Source of the DNA: a bacterium
GTDB taxonomy: Bacteria > Desulfobacterota > Desulfocorpusculales > Desulfocorpusculum
Assembly: GCA_037481695.1 (NCBI GenBank)
Contig: JBBFLE010000002.1
Location: forward strand, 266,661-330,660
DNA: 64,000 bases
Reading direction: 5' to 3'
Shown here piece by piece: positions 52,157 to 59,767 of this stretch. The notes beneath the pieces were generated by a model that saw only the letters and a program-made list of their open reading frames with translations, searched no databases and had not been told where the DNA came from. A program made the translations under genes and the position numbers. Numbering within the stretch: position 1 is the first letter of the stretch; the number at the start of each line of letters is the position of its first letter.

Positions 52157-52536
52157 GGAGGATCCCCCACAAGAGCCATTGGGAACTGCTGGTGGCACCC
52201 CTGAAGTTCCCTGTAGAGTAGATCTCTCAAGCAAGCCATGTCATGGAAATTACAATAGCAATCATTCCCCAAGCCCTTGTGATTTTTCCCATTTTGAGAC
52301 CCACACCGGAGAAGGACCCCATAGGGCAAACCAGGCTTCATCCAAGCATAAATCGGTTCATCCCAGGATATCGTGAAATTAGCCCACATCATGCATTAAT
52401 CGCTGATAAAGGGGACCAGGGCTTCCCAGAATCATTTTTCAGACCGAGCCTGAAAAAATGCTCTGTTTATTGAGGTGCTGATAATGCCATCGGTGGCGCC
52501 TGGGCCTTAAGCCATCAGAGCGGTTTTCCCCCGGTT
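52157..52536. other. Intergenic region upstream of the PBP gene
   Basis: 380 bases between the methyltransferase stop and the PBP start, both on the minus strand. No convincing frame or RNA gene. It probably contains the PBP promoter, but no boxes are clear. Confidence 0.4.
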
Positions 52537-53397
52537 TCAAAGGGAGTGAGGCTTCTCTGCTATGGCAAGGATATATCTACCGCAGCCAGCATAGGCCTCA
52601 GCAGCCCGACACTCGATCTCCATCAAAAGATCCTGCTCCTTTTCCGATAGCTGTGAGGGCCTGATGATGGTGCCGTGGGGATCCTCCTGCAGGCCGGAGC
52701 AAATTCCTATGCCCAGGAGCCTAGGTGAACTGAGCCCCAGTTTACGATAAAGGCGTCTTATTTGATCTGTTGTCTGCCAGGTGTACCAAACCGGCTCCCC
52801 CCACAGGTAGCCTTCCTCCCTGTCCAGGGCCATTTGGGCTCCTTCCCAGCGCCAGCTCCAGACGGTTTGCAGTAAATTGTAGTACTGGGATCTAAAGGCC
52901 ACAAAACTCACACCCCCTGGTTTCAAGACGCGTACAATCTCACCCAGCACCTCTTTCCACCTGGGAAGGAAGAAAGTAACTTCGATCAAAAGCACCACAT
53001 CAGCTGAACTTTCCTGTTCTGTTTGCAAAAACTCCAGCAGGTCAGCCTCCTGGAACCTCAGGTTGGCGAGGCCTTGGGCCCTTTGCCTTGCTTTTTCCAG
53101 TGCTGGGCCAGCCAGATCCACGCCTCTTACTTGTCCCCCTCTCTCCAGGCTCCAACTGGCCAGGGGAATGCTGAGGCGACCCTGTCCACATCCCAGATCC
53201 AGGATGCATGGCCCACTCCCTTGGAATCTGGCCTCCAACTCAGGCAGGATCCAATACATGTACTGCCTGGCATAGTAGGCCTCATCAGGGCTCCCCATCA
53301 TGTCATAGCGGGCCATGGTACGAATCACAGCCTCCCTGTGGGAAGCCGTGTCAAAGCTGGCTTCCGCCCTTTTTGTTCTCTTCCTGGGCATCCTCAC
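52537..53397 (-). CDS. Class I SAM-dependent methyltransferase
   Basis: 286 residues. Motif I GPCILDLGCGQGRLSIPLA (about 62-80), motif II-like GVDLAGPALEKARQRA, a motif III/IV-like LIEVTFFLPRWKEVLGE and post-motif RVLKPGGVSFVAFRSQYY give a complete Rossmann methyltransferase. The substrate is unknown. The start is GTG 53397 or the near ATG 53391; the gene overlaps the end of the GT2 gene by 4 bases, so it is translationally coupled to it. This places the enzyme in glycan biosynthesis, for example sugar O-methylation, by inference only. Confidence 0.87.
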   Translation of the reverse strand: MRMPRKRTKRAEASFDTASHREAVIRTMARYDMMGSPDEAYYARQYMYWILPELEARFQGSGPCILDLGCGQGRLSIPLASWSLERGGQVRGVDLAGPALEKARQRAQGLANLRFQEADLLEFLQTEQESSADVVLLIEVTFFLPRWKEVLGEIVRVLKPGGVSFVAFRSQYYNLLQTVWSWRWEGAQMALDREEGYLWGEPVWYTWQTTDQIRRLYRKLGLSSPRLLGIGICSGLQEDPHGTIIRPSQLSEKEQDLLMEIECRAAEAYAGCGRYILAIAEKPHSL

Positions 53398-54581
53398 CCC
53401 GTTGCCCCTTGGTAAACATGCCCACGAGCCTGATCCCTTTTTTTAACTCGGCTCAGTGCATGCCTCAGGTCAAAGACGGTCAATCTGTCGTTCCTGAGCC
53501 GACACGAGTAGTGACTCCTCAAGTACTCATAAAATCGTGGAAAATACTCAAACCACCAGTATGAAGACCAGGCAAAGGCCAAAAAAGAGGCACCCTGACC
53601 CCTTAGATCCTCCAGAGCTTCAATGGCTGCCTCGTCGCTTTGGGGAGGGCCCCAGTAGAATCCATTTCTGTCCAGTAAACAACGGCGTTGGGCCCCAGGT
53701 ATTACTTCCCCAGTGCCCCAGTAATCGTCTTCCACCAACACATACGTGGATCCAGTGGGCACGACCCTTTGGAGATCCCCCACGGCCCTCTCCACCTTCC
53801 TCCACCAACCCCTCCTCTTCAAGCTCTCCTTCTTCACCCTAATCCCAAGACCCCTGGCGTGACTGGCAAGAGCATCAAGAGAAAAGTCCCACATCCTAAC
53901 AAAAAGCTCCAGTCTCTCCCTGAAAGACTCCTTCAGGGTGTACTTGTCGGTATGGATCCTGTAAAGGCCCTGGGGCTCAGCCGTGGCCCTTACAAGCCCA
54001 TACAAGGGGGCCAAGGTAGCCAGGTACAGATCACCACCCCCAAGGCGAAAAAGCTCCTCTGGGATGGGCATCACATGCTCCAAAAACCATCTGGCCCAGG
54101 CATTCCCGCTGGTGGGAGGAAAATGGTGCGGCCCTTCCAGGAGCAATTCCTCCCTAAGATCTCCTTGGGCAATATAGTCTGGCGGGACCTTCTTCACCAT
54201 GACCCTGCTGCATGGATCCATGGTCCACATCTGCCACCTCACGGTGGACACCCCTTTGTCCCTGAACAAATCCATGCAGCTCTCTATGGCCGTAGGCAAA
54301 AGAGCGTCATCCGAATCCAAAAATATGATTACATCCCCCCTGCTCTTTTCAAATCCCACATTGAGGGCAGAAGCATGACCACCATTTTTTTTGAAAACAG
54401 CTTGGATGCGGTCTCCATAGGAACGGATGAGCTCAGCTGAATCATCAGTAGAGCCATCATCCACCACAATGGTCTCCACCTCAGGGTATGTCTGGTCCAG
54501 ACAACTGTCTATGGTCTCCCTCAAATACCGCCCGTAGTTGTAACTGCTTATCACAACACTGGCCAGGGGCTCTCTGATCAT
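53394..54581 (-). CDS. GT2 glycosyltransferase with paralogous C-terminal domain (copy A)
   Basis: 395 residues. Classic GT2 start ASVVISSYNYGRYLRETIDS, nucleotide-sugar motif VVDDGSTDDSAELI, and metal-binding DXD-type FLDSDDALLP. After the catalytic domain (1-270) comes an extra domain (about 285-380) with YVLVEDDYWGTGEV, FYWGPPQSDEAAIEALEDLR and LRSHYSCRLRNDRLTVFDLR, shared nearly block for block with the next gene. There are no membrane helices. Donor and acceptor are unknown. Its stop overlaps the methyltransferase start, and it lies 231 bases after its paralogue on the same strand. Confidence 0.9.
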   Translation of the reverse strand: MIREPLASVVISSYNYGRYLRETIDSCLDQTYPEVETIVVDDGSTDDSAELIRSYGDRIQAVFKKNGGHASALNVGFEKSRGDVIIFLDSDDALLPTAIESCMDLFRDKGVSTVRWQMWTMDPCSRVMVKKVPPDYIAQGDLREELLLEGPHHFPPTSGNAWARWFLEHVMPIPEELFRLGGGDLYLATLAPLYGLVRATAEPQGLYRIHTDKYTLKESFRERLELFVRMWDFSLDALASHARGLGIRVKKESLKRRGWWRKVERAVGDLQRVVPTGSTYVLVEDDYWGTGEVIPGAQRRCLLDRNGFYWGPPQSDEAAIEALEDLRGQGASFLAFAWSSYWWFEYFPRFYEYLRSHYSCRLRNDRLTVFDLRHALSRVKKRDQARGHVYQGATG

Positions 54582-54812
54582 CTTTCTAGCCTGCTCCCAT
54601 GGAGGTTTTGGTCAGGCGCTGGCCATTTAATCACAGCAGATCTCATCTATCAACCTCCCTAAGACTCCCTCTCTTGGCCCATCTGCCAGAGGATTCCAAG
54701 GCCTTGGGTCCTAGTGGGCCTGAAGCCCCATGATGGTCTCCACTGCCCTTGGGATCCTCCAAGAAAATGGCGTGGGACCGCGTCCCTGATGATGGTCTCA
54801 TAAATGGCCCCT

Positions 54813-55865
54813 TCATCCCCTAAGATCAAAAACAACGAGTCTCTTGTTCTCCAGCACACAGCGGTAATGACTTCGGATATGGCTGTGAAATCCAAGGTAA
54901 TGGTCCAGCCACCAAAAGCAACTCCATACAAAGACGATGAAGCTGGCACCTTGCCTCCTCAGCCTCTCCATCTCTTCTATGGCCGTCTCATCGTCCGATG
55001 GCAGGCCCCAGTATCTTCCATCACGTTCCAGAAACGGAATGGCCCTTCGGCCCAAGAGCTCGCCTCCCACATCCCATTTGTCCTCATCCACCAAGATGAA
55101 CGCCTCCCCTGGGGCTATGAGCTTCTCCATGTCCTGGATAGACTCGTGCACCTGATGGAACCATGAATCCCCAAGGCATGTCTCCATGTGAAAAGGCTTC
55201 CCCAGCCTGGCACACCAACGTGCCAACTCAGAATAGTAGAAATCGAACTCCTCCAGCCCTATTCGCAGCCTTTCAGCAAAAGACCTGCCTGCGTACCAGT
55301 TGCCATGGTGCCATCTGTAAAGACCCAGGGGCTCGAGGATTTCCTGTACCTTTCCCAAAAGCGGGACCATGGTCCACAGGTACCCATCCACCCCATAGCG
55401 GATCCCTCCTACTGGGAGGGGAAAGATCCTCTCCAGGGCCCAACGGGCCCATGCATGACCTGCCTTGGCCACCACCTTACCCACTGGGTTGCCTTCTGGG
55501 TCCACAACTTCAAGGGGCCAATCCACCTCCGCCAACTCCTGGTCCCGGAACAGTGGCACCACTGCTTCCATGGCGCCAGGGGCCAGTTCGTCATCCGAAT
55601 CCACGAAGCAGATCACCTTTCCACGGCTCACAGAGAACCCTCTATTTAGGGCAGAGGCCTGCCCACCGTTTTCTTGGAAGATGGCCTTGAGCCTGTCCCT
55701 GTACCTAAGTAGGATAGCCCGGGAGTCATCGGTGGAGCCATCGTCCACCACGATCACCTCTGTGTTTGCATAGGTCTGGGCCAAGGCACTCTCTATGGAC
55801 CTTTTCAGGAAACGGCCATAGTTGTAGTTGCTTATGATCACCGAGGCCAAAGGGCATTCATCCAT
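54813..55865 (-). CDS. GT2 glycosyltransferase with paralogous C-terminal domain (copy B)
   Basis: 350 residues, ATG after AAGGAAACCGAAG. The catalytic part matches copy A: ASVIISNYNYGRFLKRSIES, VVDDGSTDDSRAIL and FVDSDDELAPG. The C-terminal block (about 255-350) has AFILVDEDKWDVGGELLGRR, RYWGLPSDDETAIEEMERLR and IRSHYRCVLENKRLVVFDLR. The two genes are clearly duplicates that diverged in the middle, so they probably add different residues to one glycan. No membrane helix or signal peptide. It is the third block of the minus-strand glycan locus after the ABC exporters. Confidence 0.9.
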   Translation of the reverse strand: MDECPLASVIISNYNYGRFLKRSIESALAQTYANTEVIVVDDGSTDDSRAILLRYRDRLKAIFQENGGQASALNRGFSVSRGKVICFVDSDDELAPGAMEAVVPLFRDQELAEVDWPLEVVDPEGNPVGKVVAKAGHAWARWALERIFPLPVGGIRYGVDGYLWTMVPLLGKVQEILEPLGLYRWHHGNWYAGRSFAERLRIGLEEFDFYYSELARWCARLGKPFHMETCLGDSWFHQVHESIQDMEKLIAPGEAFILVDEDKWDVGGELLGRRAIPFLERDGRYWGLPSDDETAIEEMERLRRQGASFIVFVWSCFWWLDHYLGFHSHIRSHYRCVLENKRLVVFDLRG

Positions 55866-56111
55866 CTTCGGTTTCCTTCAATGCCTTGGTCCAGGATCCA
55901 AAGAAAAATCCCTTCCCCGGGCTCAAAGACTCCCTGGTGTTAGTGGTGGCGCTGCCCCCACCCTCTCGGCTTCTTTCAGGCAAATGGATTCTACATGTCC
56001 AAGTGGTTTTGGAATTGACCCTCGAGCCAGATCCAGATTTCCTCCGGAGCCGCCTTTTGTGGAGGCTGAAGCCCTCATGCAAGTTGAACTCACTGGGCAT
56101 GAAATCTGTTC

Positions 56112-57920
56112 TTAGACCGCCCACTGCGCCGAGTTTCCTGCCCCGCAATGGAGCTTGTGAAAACGTGCGTAAGCTCCTTGCTTGTTTAGAAGCTCCTCGT
56201 GGTTTCCTTCCTCCACGACTCTTCCTTCCTCCAGAACCACTATTCGGTCAGCATTTCGTATGGTAGAGAGCCGGTGGGCAATTATGAAAGTGGTGCGACC
56301 AGCCATCAAACCCTCCAGTGCCTTGACCAAATCAGCCTCTGTGGCAGAATCCAGCGAAGAGGTCGGCTCGTCCATGATCAGAATTGGGGCATCTTTAAGA
56401 AGAGCCCTGGCAATGGAGATGCGCTGTCTTTCTCCTCCGGAGAGGGAGGCCCCACCTTCACCTATGATGGTCTGGTAACCTTGTGGAAGCTTCTGGATGA
56501 ATTCATGGGCTCCGGCAGCCTCCGCAGCCTTCATGATTTCCTTGATCCCTGCACCGGGGCGGCCATAGGAGATGTTTTCAGCCACGGTGAGAGGCAAGAG
56601 AAAAGGATCCTGAAGCACTATGGCCACTTGGGATCTGAGGCTCTCCAAGCTTACCTGCCTGATGTCCACCCCGTCCACTGTTATCCTCCCTTCCCAGGGG
56701 TCCAGCAGCCTGGGGATCAGACTTACCAGAGTGCTCTTGCCAGCTCCTGTGGGACCTACTATGGCCACGGTCTCCCCGGGAAGGGCGTGAAGGCTCACTT
56801 GATTCAATACGGGCCTGTCCTTCTCATATCCGGCGGTTACCCCTTCCAAGCGCACTTCCCTTCCTTTGGCTCCTGCGGCAGGCAAAGAACTGCAGCCAGG
56901 GGCGTCTTTGATTTCTTCCTCTTGAGCCATCACCTCCAAGACCCTTCTAGCCCCTCCTGCCGCAGCAGCAAAACCTGAAGCCAAGTAAGCCAGGGTTGTC
57001 ATGGGTCCGTAAAGGGAGGCCAGGTATGTCAGAAAGACCAGAAGCCCCCCAACAGTTAGGGATTCCCGCACCACATGAATACCCCCGATGCCCATTATGA
57101 CCGCGGTTCCCACGGCCAGGACCCCGCTGACCCCCACCTTGAACTGTAGCTGGGCGGCCACGGCCCTGAGGTAGGCCTGCAGTGTCCTGAAGGACATCTG
57201 TCTGAACCTCTTCTCCTCATAATCCTCTCTGCCAAAGGCCTGGACTGCCGGCAGCGCACTCAATGTCTGCTCTGCCAGGGCCACCATCCTGCCTTCCATC
57301 TGCTGCTGGTCGTAGGTACGTTCTGCCATGGGTTTGGCAAAGAGCCTTATGAGCAGGCCCAAAGGAGGTGCCACCATCAAGGCCAGAATCGCCAAAGGAG
57401 CATCCATGTGCCACATCACCGCAAAAAGCGTCCCCAAGCTGGCCAGAGCATGCAGCAGGGGAATCGCCACTCCCAGGACCAGCTGGTTCACACAGCCCGT
57501 ATCATGGGTGACCCTTCTTAGCAGGTCTCCTGTCATCTGGCGGCCATGAAACCTGAGGGAAAGGCGCTGGAGTCGGTCGAAAAGCTCTGCCCCCAGGTCC
57601 ATGGCCATGCGCACACCCACCCCGGCTTCCAGATAGGTTCGAAGCGTCTGAGAAGCTTGATTCAACAGGTAAACCATCACCGTGGCTGCAGCCAGCCATG
57701 CCACCAGCCCCAGGGGGGAATCTCCAGCAGGGATTTGCTCCAGCCATCTGAGCTTCTGCGGAAGAGGATCACCTTGCAAAACATTGTCCACCAGCACCTT
57801 CATGGGCCATGGAACCAAGGCTTCCAGCCCAACGCTCAGAAGCATGAGCAGGGCTATGACAGCAAGGCTCCTCCAGTGGGGTAGAGCATAGCCGAGTATC
57901 TCTAACCACCAACTTCTCAT
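56112..57920 (-). CDS. ABC exporter, membrane and ATPase domains fused (half-transporter B)
   Basis: 602 residues from the ATG at 57920 (AGGAGGGAGTTGC upstream), overlapping the stop of half-transporter A by 4 bases. Six membrane helices in the first about 310 residues, then an ATPase domain with Walker A IVGPTGAGKSTLVS, Q-loop IVLQDPFLLPLTVAENISYG, signature ASLSGGERQRISIARALLK, Walker B ILIMDEPTSSLD and H-loop IIAHRLSTIRNADR. The catalytic Glu is present, so both sites of a heterodimer could hydrolyse ATP. It is of the type I exporter (MsbA-like) class. In this locus it probably exports a glycan or lipid-linked product. Confidence 0.92.
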   Translation of the reverse strand: MRSWWLEILGYALPHWRSLAVIALLMLLSVGLEALVPWPMKVLVDNVLQGDPLPQKLRWLEQIPAGDSPLGLVAWLAAATVMVYLLNQASQTLRTYLEAGVGVRMAMDLGAELFDRLQRLSLRFHGRQMTGDLLRRVTHDTGCVNQLVLGVAIPLLHALASLGTLFAVMWHMDAPLAILALMVAPPLGLLIRLFAKPMAERTYDQQQMEGRMVALAEQTLSALPAVQAFGREDYEEKRFRQMSFRTLQAYLRAVAAQLQFKVGVSGVLAVGTAVIMGIGGIHVVRESLTVGGLLVFLTYLASLYGPMTTLAYLASGFAAAAGGARRVLEVMAQEEEIKDAPGCSSLPAAGAKGREVRLEGVTAGYEKDRPVLNQVSLHALPGETVAIVGPTGAGKSTLVSLIPRLLDPWEGRITVDGVDIRQVSLESLRSQVAIVLQDPFLLPLTVAENISYGRPGAGIKEIMKAAEAAGAHEFIQKLPQGYQTIIGEGGASLSGGERQRISIARALLKDAPILIMDEPTSSLDSATEADLVKALEGLMAGRTTFIIAHRLSTIRNADRIVVLEEGRVVEEGNHEELLNKQGAYARFHKLHCGAGNSAQWAV

Positions 57921-59737
57921 GCAACTCCCTCCTGGGGGATGAAAAGAAGCTGGCGGGCATACAATCTGGCGTAGAGTCCCCCTTTTTCCATTAGTTCCTG
58001 GTGGCTTCCGCACTCCACCACCTTGCCTGCCTCGAGCACAACTATTCTGTGGGCCCTTCTTATGGTGGAGAGCCTATGAGCTATGACAAGGGTGGTGCGA
58101 CCCTGCATCAGTCTTTCCATGGCTTCCATGATCTCAGCCTCGGTCCTGACATCCACGGCCGAGGTAGGCTCATCCAGCACCAGCACCGGAGCGTCCTTCA
58201 AAATGGCTCTGGCTATGGCCAGGCGTTTTCTTTCCCCCCCTGAGAGGTTGGCCCCCCTTTCACTCAACACGGTCTCATAACCTCTGGGCAGCCTGAGGAT
58301 GAATTCATGAGCACCGGCCATTCTGGCTGCCTCCTCTATCTCCCGAAGGCTTGCCCCTGGTCTGCCGTAGGCTATGTTCTCGGCCACTGAGATGGGCAAC
58401 AAGAAGGGCTCCTGTAAGACTAGCGCCACCTGGGATCTCACGCTGGACAATTGGAGTTGCCTCAGATCCTGGCCGTCCATGGTGAGCCTGCCTTCCCAGG
58501 GATCAAAGAAACGCGGGATCAAGGAAGCCAAGGTGCTCTTTCCAGCCCCGCTGGGCCCCACTATGGCCACCATCTCCCCTGGCCTTGCCTCCATGGAGAC
58601 TTGTTTCAAAATAGGTCTTCCCGGTTCATATCCGAAGGTAACTCCCTCCAGGCGCAGGTGCCTTCCACCATGGGGCCTTTGAGGGCTCAGAGCCTTGGCA
58701 CCCGGAATTTCCCTGACCTCTTCTGGGGCCTCCAACACCTCCATGACCCTATCCATGCTGGCGCTGACAGATCTGAGCTCTCCGTAGGTACGGAGCAACT
58801 CCTGGATGGCATCATGCCAAGAACGAAGATAGGCCAGGAAGACCAGGAGATCCCCCACAGACATGGCCTCGGCCATGACCTTCTTGCCTCCCAAAAACAA
58901 AACCAGGGCCGTACCCATGGTAAGGGCCAGTCCGTTTACCATCCCGTACACATCCTTGAAGAGGCTCCCTTTCTGAGTTGCTGCCGTGGTCTCAGCGGCC
59001 AAGCGTTGGAAGGTCCTGCGGTTCATGGGCCTTGTGCCAAACGCCTGGACTATGGGTATGGCCGAGAGGGTCTGATGTACGAAAGCCATGAGGCGGGTCT
59101 CGGCCTCTCTGGTAACACGGGTGGTACTTTGCAGCCTTTGGCCGAAAAACATGGCGGAAGCTGCCAGGGCTGGCACCGTAATTAGGGTCACTGTCGTAAG
59201 GGTGGGCTCCAGTTTCCAGGCCACCACACCCATGCTCGCCATGACCATGATCTGGTGGGCTGGGCCTACCAGAAGCCCGTGGGCCAGGCTGTACACGCAG
59301 TAAGTATCCCCGCTTAAGCGGCTCAGGGACTCCCCTATTCCTTGGCGAATGTGATAAACAAAGGAAAACCTCTGAAGCCTGTGAAAGAGGTCAACGGCCA
59401 GATCGAAAACCATGCGCTGGCCGGCAGAGGTCCAGCTCCAAGAAAGTACCACATCCAGAGCGCTTTGAATGGCGAACAACCCCAGGCTGGAACATGCGGC
59501 AACTACGATGAGAACCACAGGGGTTATGCCCACGGAAAGCGCTTCCAGGGCACGGCGCACGGCCTCAGGTACAGCCTCATTCCCCAGGGCGTAGTCTACC
59601 AGGAGTTTCAGAGGCCATGGTTGAAGCGCGGAGGCAGCGGAACTCACACCTGTGAGCACCAGGATCAGAAGAAGTGAAGGCCACTGCTTCAGGATATATT
59701 TGGTCAGGGGCCTGTACTTTTGAAGCATTCTTGGCAT
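57917..59737 (-). CDS. ABC exporter, membrane and ATPase domains fused (half-transporter A)
   Basis: 606 residues, ATG behind GGAGAAGCTTTAG. It has the same architecture as half-transporter B: six helices, then Walker A IVGPSGAGKSTLASL, Q-loop LVLQEPFLLPISVAENIAYG, signature ANLSGGERKRLAIARAILK, Walker B VLVLDEPTSAVD and H-loop VIAHRLSTIRRAHR. The stop overlaps the start of half-transporter B, so the two very likely form a heterodimer. It lies 30 bases downstream of the glycosidase-GT2 fusion gene, which argues for export of that enzyme's product. The substrate is not known. Confidence 0.92.
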   Translation of the reverse strand: MPRMLQKYRPLTKYILKQWPSLLLILVLTGVSSAASALQPWPLKLLVDYALGNEAVPEAVRRALEALSVGITPVVLIVVAACSSLGLFAIQSALDVVLSWSWTSAGQRMVFDLAVDLFHRLQRFSFVYHIRQGIGESLSRLSGDTYCVYSLAHGLLVGPAHQIMVMASMGVVAWKLEPTLTTVTLITVPALAASAMFFGQRLQSTTRVTREAETRLMAFVHQTLSAIPIVQAFGTRPMNRRTFQRLAAETTAATQKGSLFKDVYGMVNGLALTMGTALVLFLGGKKVMAEAMSVGDLLVFLAYLRSWHDAIQELLRTYGELRSVSASMDRVMEVLEAPEEVREIPGAKALSPQRPHGGRHLRLEGVTFGYEPGRPILKQVSMEARPGEMVAIVGPSGAGKSTLASLIPRFFDPWEGRLTMDGQDLRQLQLSSVRSQVALVLQEPFLLPISVAENIAYGRPGASLREIEEAARMAGAHEFILRLPRGYETVLSERGANLSGGERKRLAIARAILKDAPVLVLDEPTSAVDVRTEAEIMEAMERLMQGRTTLVIAHRLSTIRRAHRIVVLEAGKVVECGSHQELMEKGGLYARLYARQLLFIPQEGVA

Positions 59738-59767
59738 CTAAAGCTTCTCCAGGAGTGCGTGGTGCAC

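Noticed and set aside
55858-56148. 96-codon frame between GT2 copy B and the ABC exporter (minus strand)
   Set aside because: It overlaps both neighbours, has an arginine- and glycine-rich low-quality composition and no plausible ribosome binding site.
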